A stretch of 64,000 nt of DNA from Juglans regia (lineage: Eukaryota; Streptophyta; Magnoliopsida; Fagales; Juglandaceae): NCBI RefSeq assembly GCF_001411555.2, contig NC_049912.1, forward strand, positions 18,026,341-18,090,340, read 5' to 3'. Position numbers and translations under genes: made by a program. Positions 22,270-34,590 of the stretch are shown one piece after another. A model generated the notes under the pieces. That model did not search any database. It saw only the letters and a program-made list of their open reading frames with translations, and was not told the origin of the DNA. Within the stretch, counting starts at the first letter, position 1; the number at the start of each line of letters is the position of its first letter.

Positions 22270-23300
22270 ACACTTAAAACATTTAATATCACTATTCCGT
22301 GCAGGTTGAGATTCTACCTTGGGTTTGTTGCTAGTTCCCTAATCTTTTCCCTTAGGTGGTTCAGTTTTTCTCTTTGCTTTAGCTAGATCATTCCTATCTC
22401 ACTTTGATTTCCAAGTAGTACTAGAAACCGAAGTGTACCTTGCTGTCCATTTTCTCTTTAACTGCCTCTCCACCTTCATAGCCATGTGTACCATGTCCTC
22501 TATCTCCACATAATGCTGCAATTCAATTACATTGGCTATGTCCTTATTCAAACCATTCAAAAATCTAGCCATGATGGCCTCCCGGTCCTCCTCTACATTA
22601 GCCCGAATCATCGCCACTCCATCTCCTTATGGTAATCATCCACACTCCTAGACCCCTGTGTAAGATTTTGTAATTTCTGGTAAATGTCTATATAGTAATG
22701 GCTAGGTACAAACCTCCGCCTCATGAGAGCTTTCAACTCTGCCCATATCTTTATAGGCCTCTCATAATTCCTCCTTTTATCGGTCACTAATTGATCCCAC
22801 CAAATAATAGCATAATCAGTGAATTTAATTACTGCCAACTTCACTTTCTTCTTCTCAGAGTAATTATGACAATCAAACACCAACTCTATTTTTTTCACCC
22901 ATTCTAGATAAACCTCAAGGTCAGTTCTACCTTGGAAAGATGGTATTTTCATTTTGATGTTCCCAATGCCTCTATCTAAACTAACCCGACCCCTTAGGTT
23001 CCCTTCAAGTCTTCTTTCATGCCTAACTCTTCTATATCTACCCGACCCAACTTCAGAAGCTAAGTCTTCCTCATCTTCATCTTCTCCTTCATTTTCATAC
23101 TCATTTTCAACCTTATGCTCACGTCGCCTCCTATCTCTCCCACCTTGCAAATTTCTAATCGCTGCTTCTTGATGATTCATCATATCCCTCACTTCTCCCA
23201 ACATAAAGTTCAACTGCTCAAACTATTGTTGCATAGCTTGCAACACAAATGATGAGTTATTTGCTCTCCTCCTTAGTGATGAGCTACTCCGATGAGGCAT
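22270..23300 (-). pseudogene. Gypsy Gag
   Basis: The ATG at 23300 starts MPHRSSSSLRRRANN. A TAG follows at codon 24 (near 23225). The Gag core is readable at 23213-22608, with KIPSFQGRTDLEVYLEWV, WWDQL and the KAL-RRRFVPSHY block. It shifts frame at about 22610 into [20 protein letters not shown], then [15 protein letters not shown]. An acidic stretch (ENEYENEGEDEDEEDL) precedes the core. It belongs to the plant retrotransposon Gag family and is broken by at least one stop and one frameshift. Confidence 0.8.
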
Positions 23301-24023
23301 TGTAAGGTGCTGCACAAAAGAATGTTAATGGTAAAAAAGAAATCTCATACACTCCCTTACGTGTTTACACTGAAATAATGGTACTCCACTCATGTTTCAC
23401 TCTTAATTGGCTTTTTACCCGATAATAGTCTCACACTTTCTTGCATTTTACCTCAAGAATTTTTTCACTCAAGTTCTTTAAGAACTAATTGAATTCAATC
23501 AAGACAATGCAACCTTGTTTTATCCCAACTAATAATTATGTCCAAGAAATAAGAACAAGAGAAACACAGAAGGAATTAAAAAAAAAAAAAGACACGTGAA
23601 TCAAGGCAATTATACGAATGAAACAGTAACTATAAGACAAGATACCAACTAGAATAATGTATGCAGCCCTTTGATGATAAGGCTCAAGAAAAAATTTCGA
23701 TTTTTATTTTTTAGACGATTTTTTTTTTCTTGGACGATTTTTTTTTCTTGTCTTTTCACCAACTGATTTAATCACAATCAAGAATAAGCAATTGAGAAAA
23801 CCCTAACAAAAACTCAAAAACCCTAGGACAAGTGATATATGGCAACCCTAAAATAAGAGATTTCAGCCAACACAAACCCTAGAACAATGAAATTCAGCAG
23901 CCCTAACAAGTGAAGAAATTCGGCAACCATCTGTATTTTTTTTTTTTTGTAATCAATCTTAGAACAATGACATCCTAGAATTAAATATGCAAGAAATAAA
24001 AGATAGAATTAGACCTGATTGGA

Positions 24024-24044
24024 AACCTTGCTCTGAATACCAAA
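24024..24044 (-). promoter_or_regulatory. Primer-binding site of the gypsy element
   Basis: Adjacent to the 5' LTR, the minus strand reads tttggtattcagagcaagg. This matches the initiator-Met-tRNA-type site tggtatcagagc with one extra T. Confidence 0.75.
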
Positions 24045-24888
24045 TGATATGAACCTACGGGAATGAAATCCCTTGAACTCACAATCAATTTGAAAACTCT
24101 CCAAGAAAGCCAAAATCAAGTCAATGGATGGAGAATCTAGACCCGATGAGAACTCGTTTCAAGAACCTAGATTATTTTAAAATCTAGACCTGTTGAAGAA
24201 CTCGTGTCAAGAACCCAGATTACAAAGAGGAATGCTACAAAAGTTGTGATTTACCTTTGATAAGTTAAAGAGTTCAATCAAGAGGAAGATGAGTAAATTC
24301 AACTCACAAATAAAATTCAATATTGTCTAACCCTTCAAATGAGGCTACAAAGAGTATTTAAACCCAAACTTAATCAAAACCCTAGCAAAAATAAAGCCCA
24401 TTTTACCTAAAATGACCCTGGATGAACAGTGCCCGGCTACAGTAGTTGCGGCTACAGTAACACTACAATAAATTCATAAAACCCTAGTTCCTAAAAAGTA
24501 ACTTTCCAAATAAGCCATTGGCCAAAATACAAGGCCTTTCCAAAAATCCTAGTTCATAAAAAATAAGACATATGTGGACTAAGCATTCTCAAACCCACTT
24601 ATTCTAAACTAATAAAATAAATCATTTAACAAATTGAAAGCCTTCAATAACAATAGGCCCAAACAATAACTCTAACTTATGTCTTCCACAGCTTGTATCA
24701 AGTGGATCAAAACTGGTTCTCCTTCTTTCAAGCCCATCTTGAGTGTTGGGCTCTTGCAAGCTTCATCCCAAGTGGATTGCACTAATCCTTGTATTGCATC
24801 CTTGATCTTCTTGGCTCTTCATCTTGTGATTGGCTCATCTGGAACTTGCAAATAATCCTTAAGACTAGGCCCACTTTGGTTCCCATCA
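24045..24888 (-). repeat. 5' LTR of the gypsy element
   Basis: This 844-bp LTR runs from TGATGGGAACC (24888) to GGTTCATATCA (24045) on the minus strand. By eye it differs from the left copy by scattered substitutions, so the insertion is not very young. It also carries a silent copy of the integrase tail coding segment. Confidence 0.88.
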
Positions 24889-24893
24889 TTGTT

Positions 24894-25262
24894 ACTTTAA
24901 GAAGAACTAAGATTCTTAAGGTAACTGGATACTTAGACCCTATTTTGTGGGATTAGTCTAATGATGAAAAATAAAGTTTTAGTTATGTATTCTGCTATCT
25001 AGTAGAGTTATTTTATAGAAAAGTATGGGGCAAATCTCTTACTACTTCATGTGTAATAGGGACTGAGTTTGTAGTATGCTTTGAGGCCACAATGTATGGT
25101 ATCTGATTGAGGAAATTTATCTTAGGACTTGAAGTTGTCGACTTATAGCCAAGCTGCTAAGAAAGTATTGTAAGAATTCCTCAAATTATTTTTATCCGAA
25201 TGATAAGTATTTAATGAAAATTTAAATATATAAGTATTAAGGAGAAATTACATAAACAAATA
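24894..25262 (+). pseudogene. Ty1/copia RNase H remnant, continuing 15597
   Basis: After the TSD the frame resumes with TLRRTKILKVTGYLDP, then a decayed YVFCYLVE..WGKSLTTS segment, and EFVVCFEATMYGI....FILGLEVVD. These correspond in order to the copia blocks (Y)RRSDNLEVIGYSDSD, SGYVF and TMEAEFVACYEA. Stops are frequent. Together with the left part it shows that the gypsy element inserted within the copia RNase H region. Confidence 0.65.
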
Positions 25263-26480
25263 TATCCATAACAATAGTGTGTTAATGATTATATTTCAAG
25301 AGACGTGTTGGAAATATGGGTCATATGCTTATACCCATAATGTGAACATGTTAAAGAGATCACTGATATGCTAAGTATTTTATTACTAAAAATTGAAAGA
25401 TATCTATTATGATTGTTTTTATTTTCTTGTCTTTCCACTTTATATGTACATTGAATGGTGTGGATGAATGATGATAAGATAATATCTACGATAAACATGA
25501 ATTGGAACCCAAAGTGTACACACAAAAATGGAAGTTTTAAGTTTGTCTGTTCTGCTGCTTTCTGCATCTTCTATACCTGATCTTGATGATGTTAGTCTTG
25601 GGAATCAAGTCCTTGGCTTATAATTTATCTACTGTTTTACTTGCTAAATTTGCAGCGGTTTTGGGTCTAATAGCTTCTCTGGGTCAGTTTAAGTTCTGCA
25701 AATCCATTTGATTGCATCTTGTAGTTGCGCTGATGACTTTAGAAATGGTTCTGATGAAGCTTTTACTAGAATACATATACATGATAATCCTACAAACCAG
25801 AACAAAGAAAAATGAGACGTTACAAACTTGGATAATAAATATGTAAAAAATACATATATGCTACATAAATGAGAAAATAAAGTCTACTTCTTCTGCTGTA
25901 TAATGGTTTGGGTCTAAGGTATCCTCAACCAAGTCCAAAAGCTTGCCATTCTCATGCAGATTCCAGGCCTATTTACACCAATAAAGTCACTCTTGGTTTA
26001 TTCATTTCAAGGCATGGCCTACTTTTTAATACTCAAATGAAAGGCCACAAATAGTATAAATCAAAGTGCAGATTCTTGTCCTTTTCCATATCATTCCAGG
26101 TGTGGATCATCCTCTCACATTGCTCTGCTTTGCCTGTTGGAAGTTTGTGATTTTTCTTCCAAAATTTTATACAGAAACCACATTTTGTTACCATGTTAGG
26201 AAATCTGTATTGCACACAGTGCTTTCTTTGAAGTTTGAAATCTGTTGACTGTATTGCTAACTCATTGGAACATCATTTTGTTTTACTAATTGTACAGCTT
26301 TGACAAATGGTAAAAAATTTTAATTTTTAATTTCATTGAAGATATATAATGAAGGGGATCCTGCGTTTTGAACCTCGTGTGCAGAAAACAATGTTGTTCT
26401 GCTTGAAATGAAACGGCGTCGTTTAGCTAACTTTGTAAAAAAAAAAAAAGACTCAAATGTAAAATGGCTTCATTTTACAT
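25263..26480. other. Spacer, nothing firmly recognised
   Basis: The first 200-300 bp may be the tail of the copia element. The remainder is mixed-composition DNA without a coherent open frame. An A-tract follows aaacggcgtcgtttagc at about 26410-26450. Confidence 0.35.
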
Positions 26481-26615
26481 CTGTTTTTTTTTTTTAAATA
26501 ATGTCGGAATTTGGAGCCGAAATGCACTCGAACTCCTACATAAAATTCTAGATAAATTCTTATTCTTACTCCAGATTCGGCTACTCCGACTCTGCTTTAA
26601 TTTGCACAGCCCTAC
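26481..26615 (-). mobile_element. Decayed hAT-like MITE at the duplication edge
   Basis: The right end gcacagcccta (about 26605-26615), with an inner ctactccgactctg block and a gagccgaaatgcactcgaac segment, resembles a TAGGGCTGTGC-ended hAT MITE on the minus strand. The other end was not identified. The same end reappears truncated at 58230-58275, where the second duplication unit begins. Confidence 0.45.
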
Positions 26616-28206
26616 TTGTTTGGGAGTTGTGAGCTGGGTGTTCGGGCCTTATCTACATTTTATGCGTTAGACAAATCTTTGAGTGGGCCATTTTTCTGTC
26701 TTGCCGTACTTGTGGAGCATACAAATAAAAAAAGGTACGTAAAATTTTTCTATCTCGCGTATTTGACCGTACGGTAGAATTAAAATATGCATTTGATTTT
26801 CAAAGTACATACACGTGGTGACGGTGTCAAGTATTTTTTATTGAATTCTTTTGTGAATTTTTTATGGACCCTCTTATTTGTATTAAGGATGTCAAATCAT
26901 ACTTTCAATCGTATTCATGTCGTATCAAATTATAAATATTTAATTATATAAATTAATCAAAATCTAATTGATTAAGTTAAACGTATTAAACTTCTAAATC
27001 TTAATCCAACTTATTTAGATAATGGATCGTGTTGCTTCATCCGTTTAATTTGTTTAATAATTAATTATAAATATATTAACACGACTTATTTAAATTCATT
27101 TGCTTCATATAAATGTGTTGAACTAAAACGCATAACTCATTTGACTTTATTAACATAATTTTATATTAAAGTTAAAATATATATTTATTAATAACTACAA
27201 TATCTTAAAAAAGATATATCAATATTTTTTAAATTGTAACATATAATAAAACTAATATTACAAACTATATAATAACAAATATAAGCATAGGTCTAAAATT
27301 ACTATCTCAATAATAAAAATATAAGCATACTCATAAATATCAATATTACAACTTAACAATAATAAAATTTTAAATTTTAAAATAAATTTTAAATAGATAA
27401 AAATGTGTTAATTTCGTGTTAAATAAATTAACTTATTTATAAATTATATCTTAAAAAATCAATTTATTTTAACTTAAATTTGTTCATATTAAATTCAAAT
27501 CTGTTAATTTTATATCATCTTTGGATTGAATTCACGGATATGTATTACACTCCTAACATATATGCTCCACAAGTCTGGTCAGACATAAAAGAGTTGGAGC
27601 CACGTATTTTTTCTTGACTCTACTCTCTCTCTCTCTGTTTCTGGCCCCGCGGGTGGGGTGATTAAATAGGGGAATTTGGAATTGTGGAAGACAGGCCCTG
27701 TATGAATAGTAGTACGTGGGTTTTGGCTTGTGTACGTGTCTGTTCGTGGGAGGATGAAATCTCTTCTCCAAAGCAAGTGGAGTGTTGTTTTCTAGACGTA
27801 ATACTCGTAATATAAATAATAGAAAATTATTACATATACAAAAATATTATATAAAAATAAATTTACAAACTTATTTAACTTCATGAAATCTATTAGATTT
27901 ATTTTTTAATAATTTTTTTTTATAATATAACGTATCATATTAAAATACATTAATTTATAGATTTACTTTTATATATCTCCTATATAACTAAAATATTTCT
28001 CAAATAGAAATTGTCTAGAATATATTAAACTAAACATATATACATATATACATACATTTAGAATATAACTAATATTGCATGTAACATTTACACTGTATAA
28101 CTACAATATGCATAAATATACAAAGTCTAATTTATGCAAGTTTTGTTCAATATTCAAGTTTTAACTCGTTCAACATTAGCAAAAATTATTATTATAAACA
28201 ATTTAG
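26569..28206 (+). repeat. Segmental duplication unit 1, distal flank
   Basis: The sequence from ccagattcggctactccgac onward recurs at 58230 onward with substitutions and small indels: ccctacttgtttgggagtt, cttatctacattttatg, gagtgggccatttttctgtc, aaatctcttct and others. It is non-coding and AT-rich. It is the far-upstream flank of NLR copy 1. Confidence 0.85.
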
Positions 28207-28351
28207 GCCCGTTTGGATACAGAAACACTCTCAACCCACATCTCATCTCATCATTATAACTTTTTCAAATTTTAATACAAAATATAGTAAACAATTCAAT
28301 TTTTTCAAATCTTAAAACAATAATAATTTTCTAATAATATTTTATTCAACT

Positions 28352-28801
28352 TGTTATGGACGTGTTTCACCGCCACAACCTCACGATCACCTACAACCAA
28401 AGTGTGGAAAGCACGAGGATCCTAGGGAACGCCTCCAATACCTAAGTCAATAATTTGATGATAACAATAATAATAACAATAATCCGATTCATTTACTTGG
28501 ATTTTTCCTTTATATAGAGTTTCATGAGCTATCTTTATTCCCTCATGGATAGTGGTTATCCTTTATTCAAATTCAAATTTAGAGATGAGGACTCATCTCT
28601 TAGCAAATTTGAATAATAGCCTCATTTATCTTTTACTATTGACTGGATAACGATCCCGTCGATATTAGCTTATCCAATCGTTATTGGCCATGGGCTCGTT
28701 TCCTTTATACTGGGTTGGGCTCCTCGATTATGATATGGGCTTTAGTTATTGGAAGGGCCTAGGTTCATCTTAGGGGCTAACTGCTCGGGATGTCCTCTCC
28801 A
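28352..28801 (-). repeat. 3' LTR of the Tat element
   Basis: It begins tgttatggacgtgtttcacc on the plus strand and ends near gatgtcctctcca. The cctttatatagag box at about 28508-28519 reads ctctatataaagg on the minus strand, a TATA box for the element's own orientation. It is TATA-like on the plus strand too, facing the antisense ORF. Confidence 0.85.
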
Positions 28802-28937
28802 ATTACCCCGCGAAGTCTCAGTAAGCCGCTTCTTTTCCTCTTCTCAGGCACATCAACCGTCACTTCATTTCAACTCCTATTTATTGCTCATTTTTCCTCT
28901 TCTTTTCTGAGTTCTTGCATTTCTTTTCTCTGGGTTC

Positions 28938-31924
28938 TTGCATTCTCCTTCTCTTTATGAGTTGTTTCTTGTGATTTCTTTCAATCCTTCCATGACTTCC
29001 TCTTCTTCCAAGGCTAAGGCAGTTGCTGCTGCGGATTCTTCTCCACCCCACGACTCCCCTCCATGTCTCGTTGTTGCTCTGTCGGCTTCCATTTTTGCGG
29101 GTTCTCGCTGGTCCTCCGTCGTCACTTCACGTGAGTTGGAGAATGCCCGGAATAATTTCAACATCCCTGATTCCGTTGAGTTGAAAGTTCCAGCTTCCAA
29201 CCAGAAACCTATCGACGCCAAAGGTATGGTTGTCTTTGTTGCCCTTTATCTTGCTATGTTCACCATGGGGCTTCGATTGTCTTTTAGACGTTTTAGGGCT
29301 TCCTCAGGCTCAGTTGGTGCCCAACGCTTGGAGGATCTTGATGGCCTGCTGCATTTTGTGGCGACGGGTGCTGGAACCAGTGGGCGATGAGTACCCAGAC
29401 CTAACAGCCCTTGAGCTTTTTTCCCTTCACAGGCTTAGGGATCTGGATGGTAATCTCTGCAGTTTTAGAGCCCATCAAGCATTGGTTGATTTAGAGCGCA
29501 AATACTCTCATGTGAAGGAATGGATCAACAAAATTTTCCTTATTGCTAGCTCTAGCTGGGAATTTCCTGCCGATGAAATTCCTAATCGGGAATTTTCCAT
29601 TAAGGCATGTTGGTCTCCTGTCCCCGATAGGGATGACTACGAAGTGATTCTTTCCCCTCGTGAGGAGGCCCATATTAGGCTAGTGGAGTCCTGGGCTCAA
29701 GCTCACCCAAAATTGTGCCTCTTGGATGCGCTTTTAACCCCTAGTAACATTGAGAGGTTCATGATGGTTCCCAATCGGGGCCCATATCTTGGGGTGTGAG
29801 TTTTTGGGTGCCTCTCAGCTGGCAAGAGACTTGAAAAAGAAGAAACATCCTGGCGAAGGCGGGAAGAAACAAAGAAATGTTAAAAATGCTCATGTCTCAC
29901 ATCGCTCCAATGAGTCTATTTCATCCAAAGGTGGTGCTCTACTTCCCTCGACGGCGGTCGGAGATACAAAACTGGTACCTCTTAGAAAACAGAGTGGGGC
30001 CAAGTTGAGTTCTTCTCAGGAATTGCCGAGTAAAACTGCCTCCCAGAAAAGTCAGAGCGCCAAGGTGGCCACTTCTCAAGGGAAACTAAGCGTTATGGCC
30101 GCCTCTATGGACCCACTACCTCTTTCTTTGGATGACGTCATGTTGCAGGCCGAGGAAGACCTCGATAGTATTCTCGCCGTAGAGGCAGCCGCCCAAGCTA
30201 CTGCGTAGCCTTCGATGGCTCTGACTGATGATTCCCAGCAGCAATGTGATGATACTCCAGTGGAAGAGGACATTCTTGTTTTGAATCACGTCCTCCTTAC
30301 AACACCACCTTCCACTCTTGCGAGCTTCCCGCCCTTTGAAGCTTCTACGCCTTTACTGACCTCGCCCCCACCAATCATTTTTGTGCCTTCTGACACTCCT
30401 TCAGATCTACCTCAATTGGAGGGGGCAAAGAGGGGAGTGCTCAAGAGTTAGTTACAGGGCTTAGTTCCCCCTTGCCTCAATGACTTCGGGTGGGGTTACT
30501 CCAGATTTGCCCTTTGTTTTTCTAGCCCTCTCCCTCGCGAGTGGCAGTAGGGTTTCAATTCCTTCGCCGCCTTTTAGTGTTTCTCCTCGAGGAAGTGGCA
30601 AAGCATCTTTGACAACTCCTGAGGAGAATCACAGGATTGATCAGGCTACACCCCGCCAGGATGAAACTGGTGAGATAGGGAAGGCCAAAAACTGCTCGAG
30701 CCCTCCTATTGAACCATCTGTTTGCTATCCTTTGTTCATCACTACTGAAGCCGCCTTTCCCCAGGGGGATTTTGCTAACGTCTACTCGTCAGCTATCAAC
30801 CCAAAAGACTCCTTTAGCTCCCATCCAATGGCTTCCCCAGCCTCTCTACCTACTCACTGAGCAAAGGGCATCAATGTCTTTGTTCAACAACTTCGTAGTG
30901 TTTTTGCATCGGTATTATTACGTTCTCCATAATGCTTTGGTCAATAATTCCAAAGAACATATTTTTAATCCTTCTTTCTTTTTCTTTTTTTTAGGTGGTT
31001 GATCGTCTTGCTGCTGAACTGGCGGGTGATTGGATGCATTTGGAGGGCGAGAAAAGCCAACTGGCCAATGAGTTGGCTCTCTTTGAGGCTTGCTCTCATT
31101 CTTTTGATGATGAGTTGGCTACCCTTCGCGTCCAAGTTGCTTCACTCCAGGAAGAGCTGGTGACTTCTATTGCGGATGCTGACCACTACCGTCACGAGGT
31201 GGTAGAAATTGGGAAATAACGGGATGACCTTACTACTCGCCTAAATGAAGCAGAGGGAGCTGTGCGGGAGAGGGACAACTTAGTTGCCCAGGCAGAGGCT
31301 TTTAAGAAAGAACGTGATGAGTTGGTTGCTCAGGTGGAGCGTGTTTTGAAAGAGCGAGAGATGGCTTCACCGCCAGCTTTGATCGTGAGAATCGAAGGAT
31401 TAGCTAAGTCTAAATCTGAATATGCTTCTCGCCTGGCCTCTCTTGGAGATGAAAAGAGGGAGTTGCCTATAAAGCTAGGAGTGGCTGAAGGGATGAAAGC
31501 TGAAGCCGAGAAAAACTTGGCTGAGGTGAAAGGCATTCTTAAAGACAGCGATCGTCAATACCTTCAGCTTGACGAAGTTGTTAAATCTGCCAAGAAAACC
31601 ATTTCTATCCAAGAACGCCGATTGGCTGAGGTGGGATCTGCCTTGGAGAATTCTCAAAATGACCTTAATCTGGTCCTTCCCCAGTTGGCTGCTTGCCCCA
31701 AGATTCGATTACGAGCTTGGGGTATAGGCTTCAAGTTGGGGGTATTCTTCGGGAACTCACAACGAACTTACATACCTTGGAATGGAACTCTATTCAGGCT
31801 AGTGAGGTTGCCCTTCATTTCTATGACTCCCTTGGTCAGGCCGAGATGCCTGACGCTTTTCGCCGCCCCTCCTGACACTTGCTTAGCTTGGAGCATTCTC
31901 ATTCCCCTTGAGATTTGCTTTTGA
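28938..31924 (+). pseudogene. Antisense additional ORF of the Tat element (PF04195-like plus coiled coil)
   Basis: It is transcribed opposite to gag-pol. The first part (28938-29222) is Ser/Ala-rich and ends SNQKPIDAKG. After a frame change at about 29230-29300 comes the block LGLPQAQLVPNAWRILMACC, then FRAHQALVDLERKYSHVKEW, FPADEIPNREFSIKACW and ERFMMVPNRGPYLGV. This is typical of the plant putative gypsy-type transposon family (PF04195). Low-complexity Ser/Pro-rich frames follow to about 30860. A pyrimidine-rich tract ending ttttttttag at about 30993 looks like a splice acceptor for the last part (30995 on). That part encodes a long coiled coil (EGEKSQLANELALFEA, RVQVASLQEELVTS, then heptad-rich to NSQNDLNLVLPQL) with a stop near 31219. 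Function is unknown. The coding frame is fragmented. Confidence 0.7.
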
Positions 31925-32127
31925 TTTTTTTTTTTAAGCCCTGTAAATGACTGAATTTCGAAAGCTGTTTTTTAGGCTTTTGAACTTTGTTTGTTGGCTG
32001 TGAAGTATTCATTGCTGCTTCTGCATCATGATATCAACCCATGTTTTTCATACCTCATGTATTAGCCTTATGTTGTTCTCGATTGTGAGCGTTACATTGC
32101 CCATCGGTAGGAGTTTCTCTTGACCTC

Positions 32128-33100
32128 TTTTAACCCTTTAGGGCTAGCGGGAGAGTTCCTCGATCATGTTGCCTGCTGGCAAGAAAGTGTTAACAGGATA
32201 ATTCCTCGACCATTTTAACCTTTAAATTTTTAGGCTCGTGGGAGAGTTCCTCGACCACGTTGCCTTTTAGCGGGAAGGTGTTAACGAGAGAATTCCTTTA
32301 CCGTTTTAACCTTTAAGTTTTTAGGCTCGTGGGAAAGTTCCTCGACCACATTGTCTTTTAGCGGGAAGGTGTTAACGAGAGATTTCATCAACCGTTTTAA
32401 CTTTTAAGTTTTTAGATTCGTGGGAGAGTTCCTCAACCACGTCGCCTTTTGGCTGGATGGTGTTTAACGAGAGATTTCCTCGACCATTTTAACCTTTAAG
32501 TTTTTAGACTCATGGGAGAGTTTCTCAACCATGTCGCTTTTTGGCATGAAGTTGTTAACAGGAGAGTTCATCGACCATTTTAACCTTTAATTTTTTAGGC
32601 TCGTGGGAGAGTTCCTTGACCACGTCGCCTTTTGGCATGAAGGTGTTAACGAGAGAGTTCCTCGACTGTTTTAACCTTTAAGTTTTTAGGCTCGTAGGAG
32701 AGTTCCTCGACCACTTCGCCTTTTGGCAAGAAGGTGTTAACAGGAGAATTCCTCGACCGTTTTAACCTTTAAGTTTTTAGGCTCGTGGGAGAATTCCTCG
32801 ACCACGTCACCTTTTGGCATGAAGGTGTTAATGGGAGAGTTTTTCGATTGTTTTAACCTTTCAGTTTTTAGGCTCGTGGGAGAGTTCCTCGACCACGTCG
32901 CCTTTTGGCGTGAAGGTGCTAACGGGAGAGTTCATCAACCATTTTAACCTTTAAGTTTTTAGGCTCGTGGGAGAGTTCCTTGACTATGTCACCTTTTGGC
33001 GTGAAGGTGTTAACGAGAGAGTTTTTCGACCGTTTTAACCTTTAAGTTTTTAGGCTCGTGAGAGAGTTCCTCGACCACATCGCCTTTTCCCTTTTTTTTT
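32128..33100 (-). repeat. 91-bp tandem array (11 units) in the Tat 3' region
   Basis: The marker ttttaacc starts at 32128, 32213, 32304, 32395, 32487, 32578, 32669, 32760, 32851, 32942 and 33033. The spacing is 91 bp (once 92) after a first unit of 85. Each unit contains ttttaggctcgtgggagag, a cctcgaccacgtcgcc-like block and ggtgttaac. It lies between the integrase stop and the antisense ORF, the hypervariable 3' region where Tat/Ogre-type elements are known to carry tandem repeats. Confidence 0.9.
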
Positions 33101-33241
33101 TTTTTTTTTAAGTCTTGGATACTTATTGAAAAGCCGAAAGGAACAAAACAAAGGAAAAGGTGGACAAAACATGCCGGCATTTATTGAAAATGATACGCAT
33201 AAATTAACAAACGAAATAAAAGAAAACTACATATATTTCAT

Positions 33242-34590
33242 TTAAACGTAGTACTTTCGTAGGTGCTCTGCATTCCATGGGTGAGGTAGCTGGCGTCCCG
33301 TGGCATCCTTGAGGTGGTAAGTCCCCGGCATGTGGCTTGCCACTACAACGTAAGGTCCCTCCCACCGAGGGCCTAATTTCCCTTCTTCTCCCGAGGTCAT
33401 GCCGGTTTCCTTCAGCACTAAGTTGCCTGCTTTGAACGACCTGGGCCTCACTCGTTTGTTGAAGTATTGCTCTGCTTTCCTCTTAGAAGCTGCAACTCTG
33501 ACTTTTGCATCTGCCCTTATCTCTCCTAATAGGTCTAGGCTTTCTTCTAACCCTGCTACATTTGCTTCTAGATCAGAATTTCTTCTTCCATAGCTTGGTA
33601 ACCCGACCTCTATTGGTGCCATCGCCTCACTCCCATAGCCTAAGGCGAAAGGTGTTTGGCCTGTTGAGGTTTTTGCTGTCGTTCTGTAAGCCCACAAAAT
33701 TTCAAGGAGCTCGTCGGCCCATAGCCATTTTCGGTTTCCTATCTTCTTTTTCAGTATTCCCATGATGGTTTTATTTGTTGCTTCCACTTATCCGTTTGCC
33801 TGGAGATGGCCTGGGATAGAGTACCTGACCTTGATTCCTAGTTCTGCACACCATTGACGATAATGTTCGGAGTTGAATTGTCTTCCATTATAAAAAATGA
33901 TACGCTAAGGTATCTCGAACCTGCACATTACTACCTTCCATAGGAACTTTGTCACTCTTTGAGCAGTTATTGTAGCCATTGCCTCAGCATCTGCCCACTT
34001 TGTAAAGTAGTCGACAGCTACGATGATGAATTGGGTTCCTCTGTTGTTAGGAGCATAGGGCCTACCAAGTCTACTCCCCATTGGGCAAACGACCATGGGT
34101 ATGTCATGGATCGCAACTCTTCAAGGGGTGCACTGGGGATTGGTGCATGAATCTAGCACTGAACACATTTTTTCGCGAACTCCTTCGCATCTTTGAGTGC
34201 ATTTGGCCAATAGTACCATGCCCTTACAATCTTTGCAGCGAGTGATTGTCCTCCTGAGTGACTCCCGCAAATCCCCTTGTGTACTTCCTTCATCATGTAC
34301 TCAGCTTCTTCCTTTGTTGTGCATCGCAACAATGGGTTTGAGAAACCCCGCCTATAAAGTACTCCGTCGATTATGGTAAACCTGGTCGCCCTACTTTTGA
34401 ACTTTCTCACCTCTTCCCGAGATGAGGAAAGTTCACCTGTCTCCAAAGAATTCCTTATATCATTAGCCCATCCTGCCATGTTCTCCCTAATGTGCAAACT
34501 TTCTTCTCCTATAGTTGGTGTAGCCATTGCTTGTAAATCAACCTTCCATGGCAGTGTTTCTTCTTGCTTTACTGAGGCCGCGCGTGCCAA
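33242..34590 (-). pseudogene. Tat integrase
   Basis: 34590-34153 encodes the linker and zinc domain (EVHKGICGSHSGG, WYYWPNALKDAKEFAKKCVQC). The core follows with WGVDLVGP-type codons near 34080 and IIVAVDYFTKWADAEA, then breaks of frame around 33900-33790. 33787-33242 is open and encodes the C-terminal half: GILKKKIGNRKWLWADELLE, LWAYRTTAKTSTGQTPFALG, then RWEGPYVV and HPWNAEHLRKYYV before the stop. At least two frame breaks make it inactive. Confidence 0.8.

Larger units (their letters stand above)
15598..24888 (-). mobile_element. Ty3/gypsy LTR retrotransposon (probable chromovirus), 9.3 kb
   Basis: It is bounded by the 5-bp TSD ttgtt (15593-15597 and 24889-24893). LTRs of about 840 bp start TGATGGGAAC and end TTCATATCA on the minus strand. 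An initiator-Met-tRNA-like primer site adjoins the right (5') LTR, and a polypurine tract adjoins the left (3') LTR. Domain order is gag, CCHC knuckle, protease, RT, RNase H, HHCC/DDE integrase, which is Ty3/gypsy order. The body has several stops and frame breaks, so it is defective. The left LTR contains a 2190-bp solo LTR of another family. It interrupts the old copia element, whose RNase H segment resumes at 24894. Confidence 0.9.
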
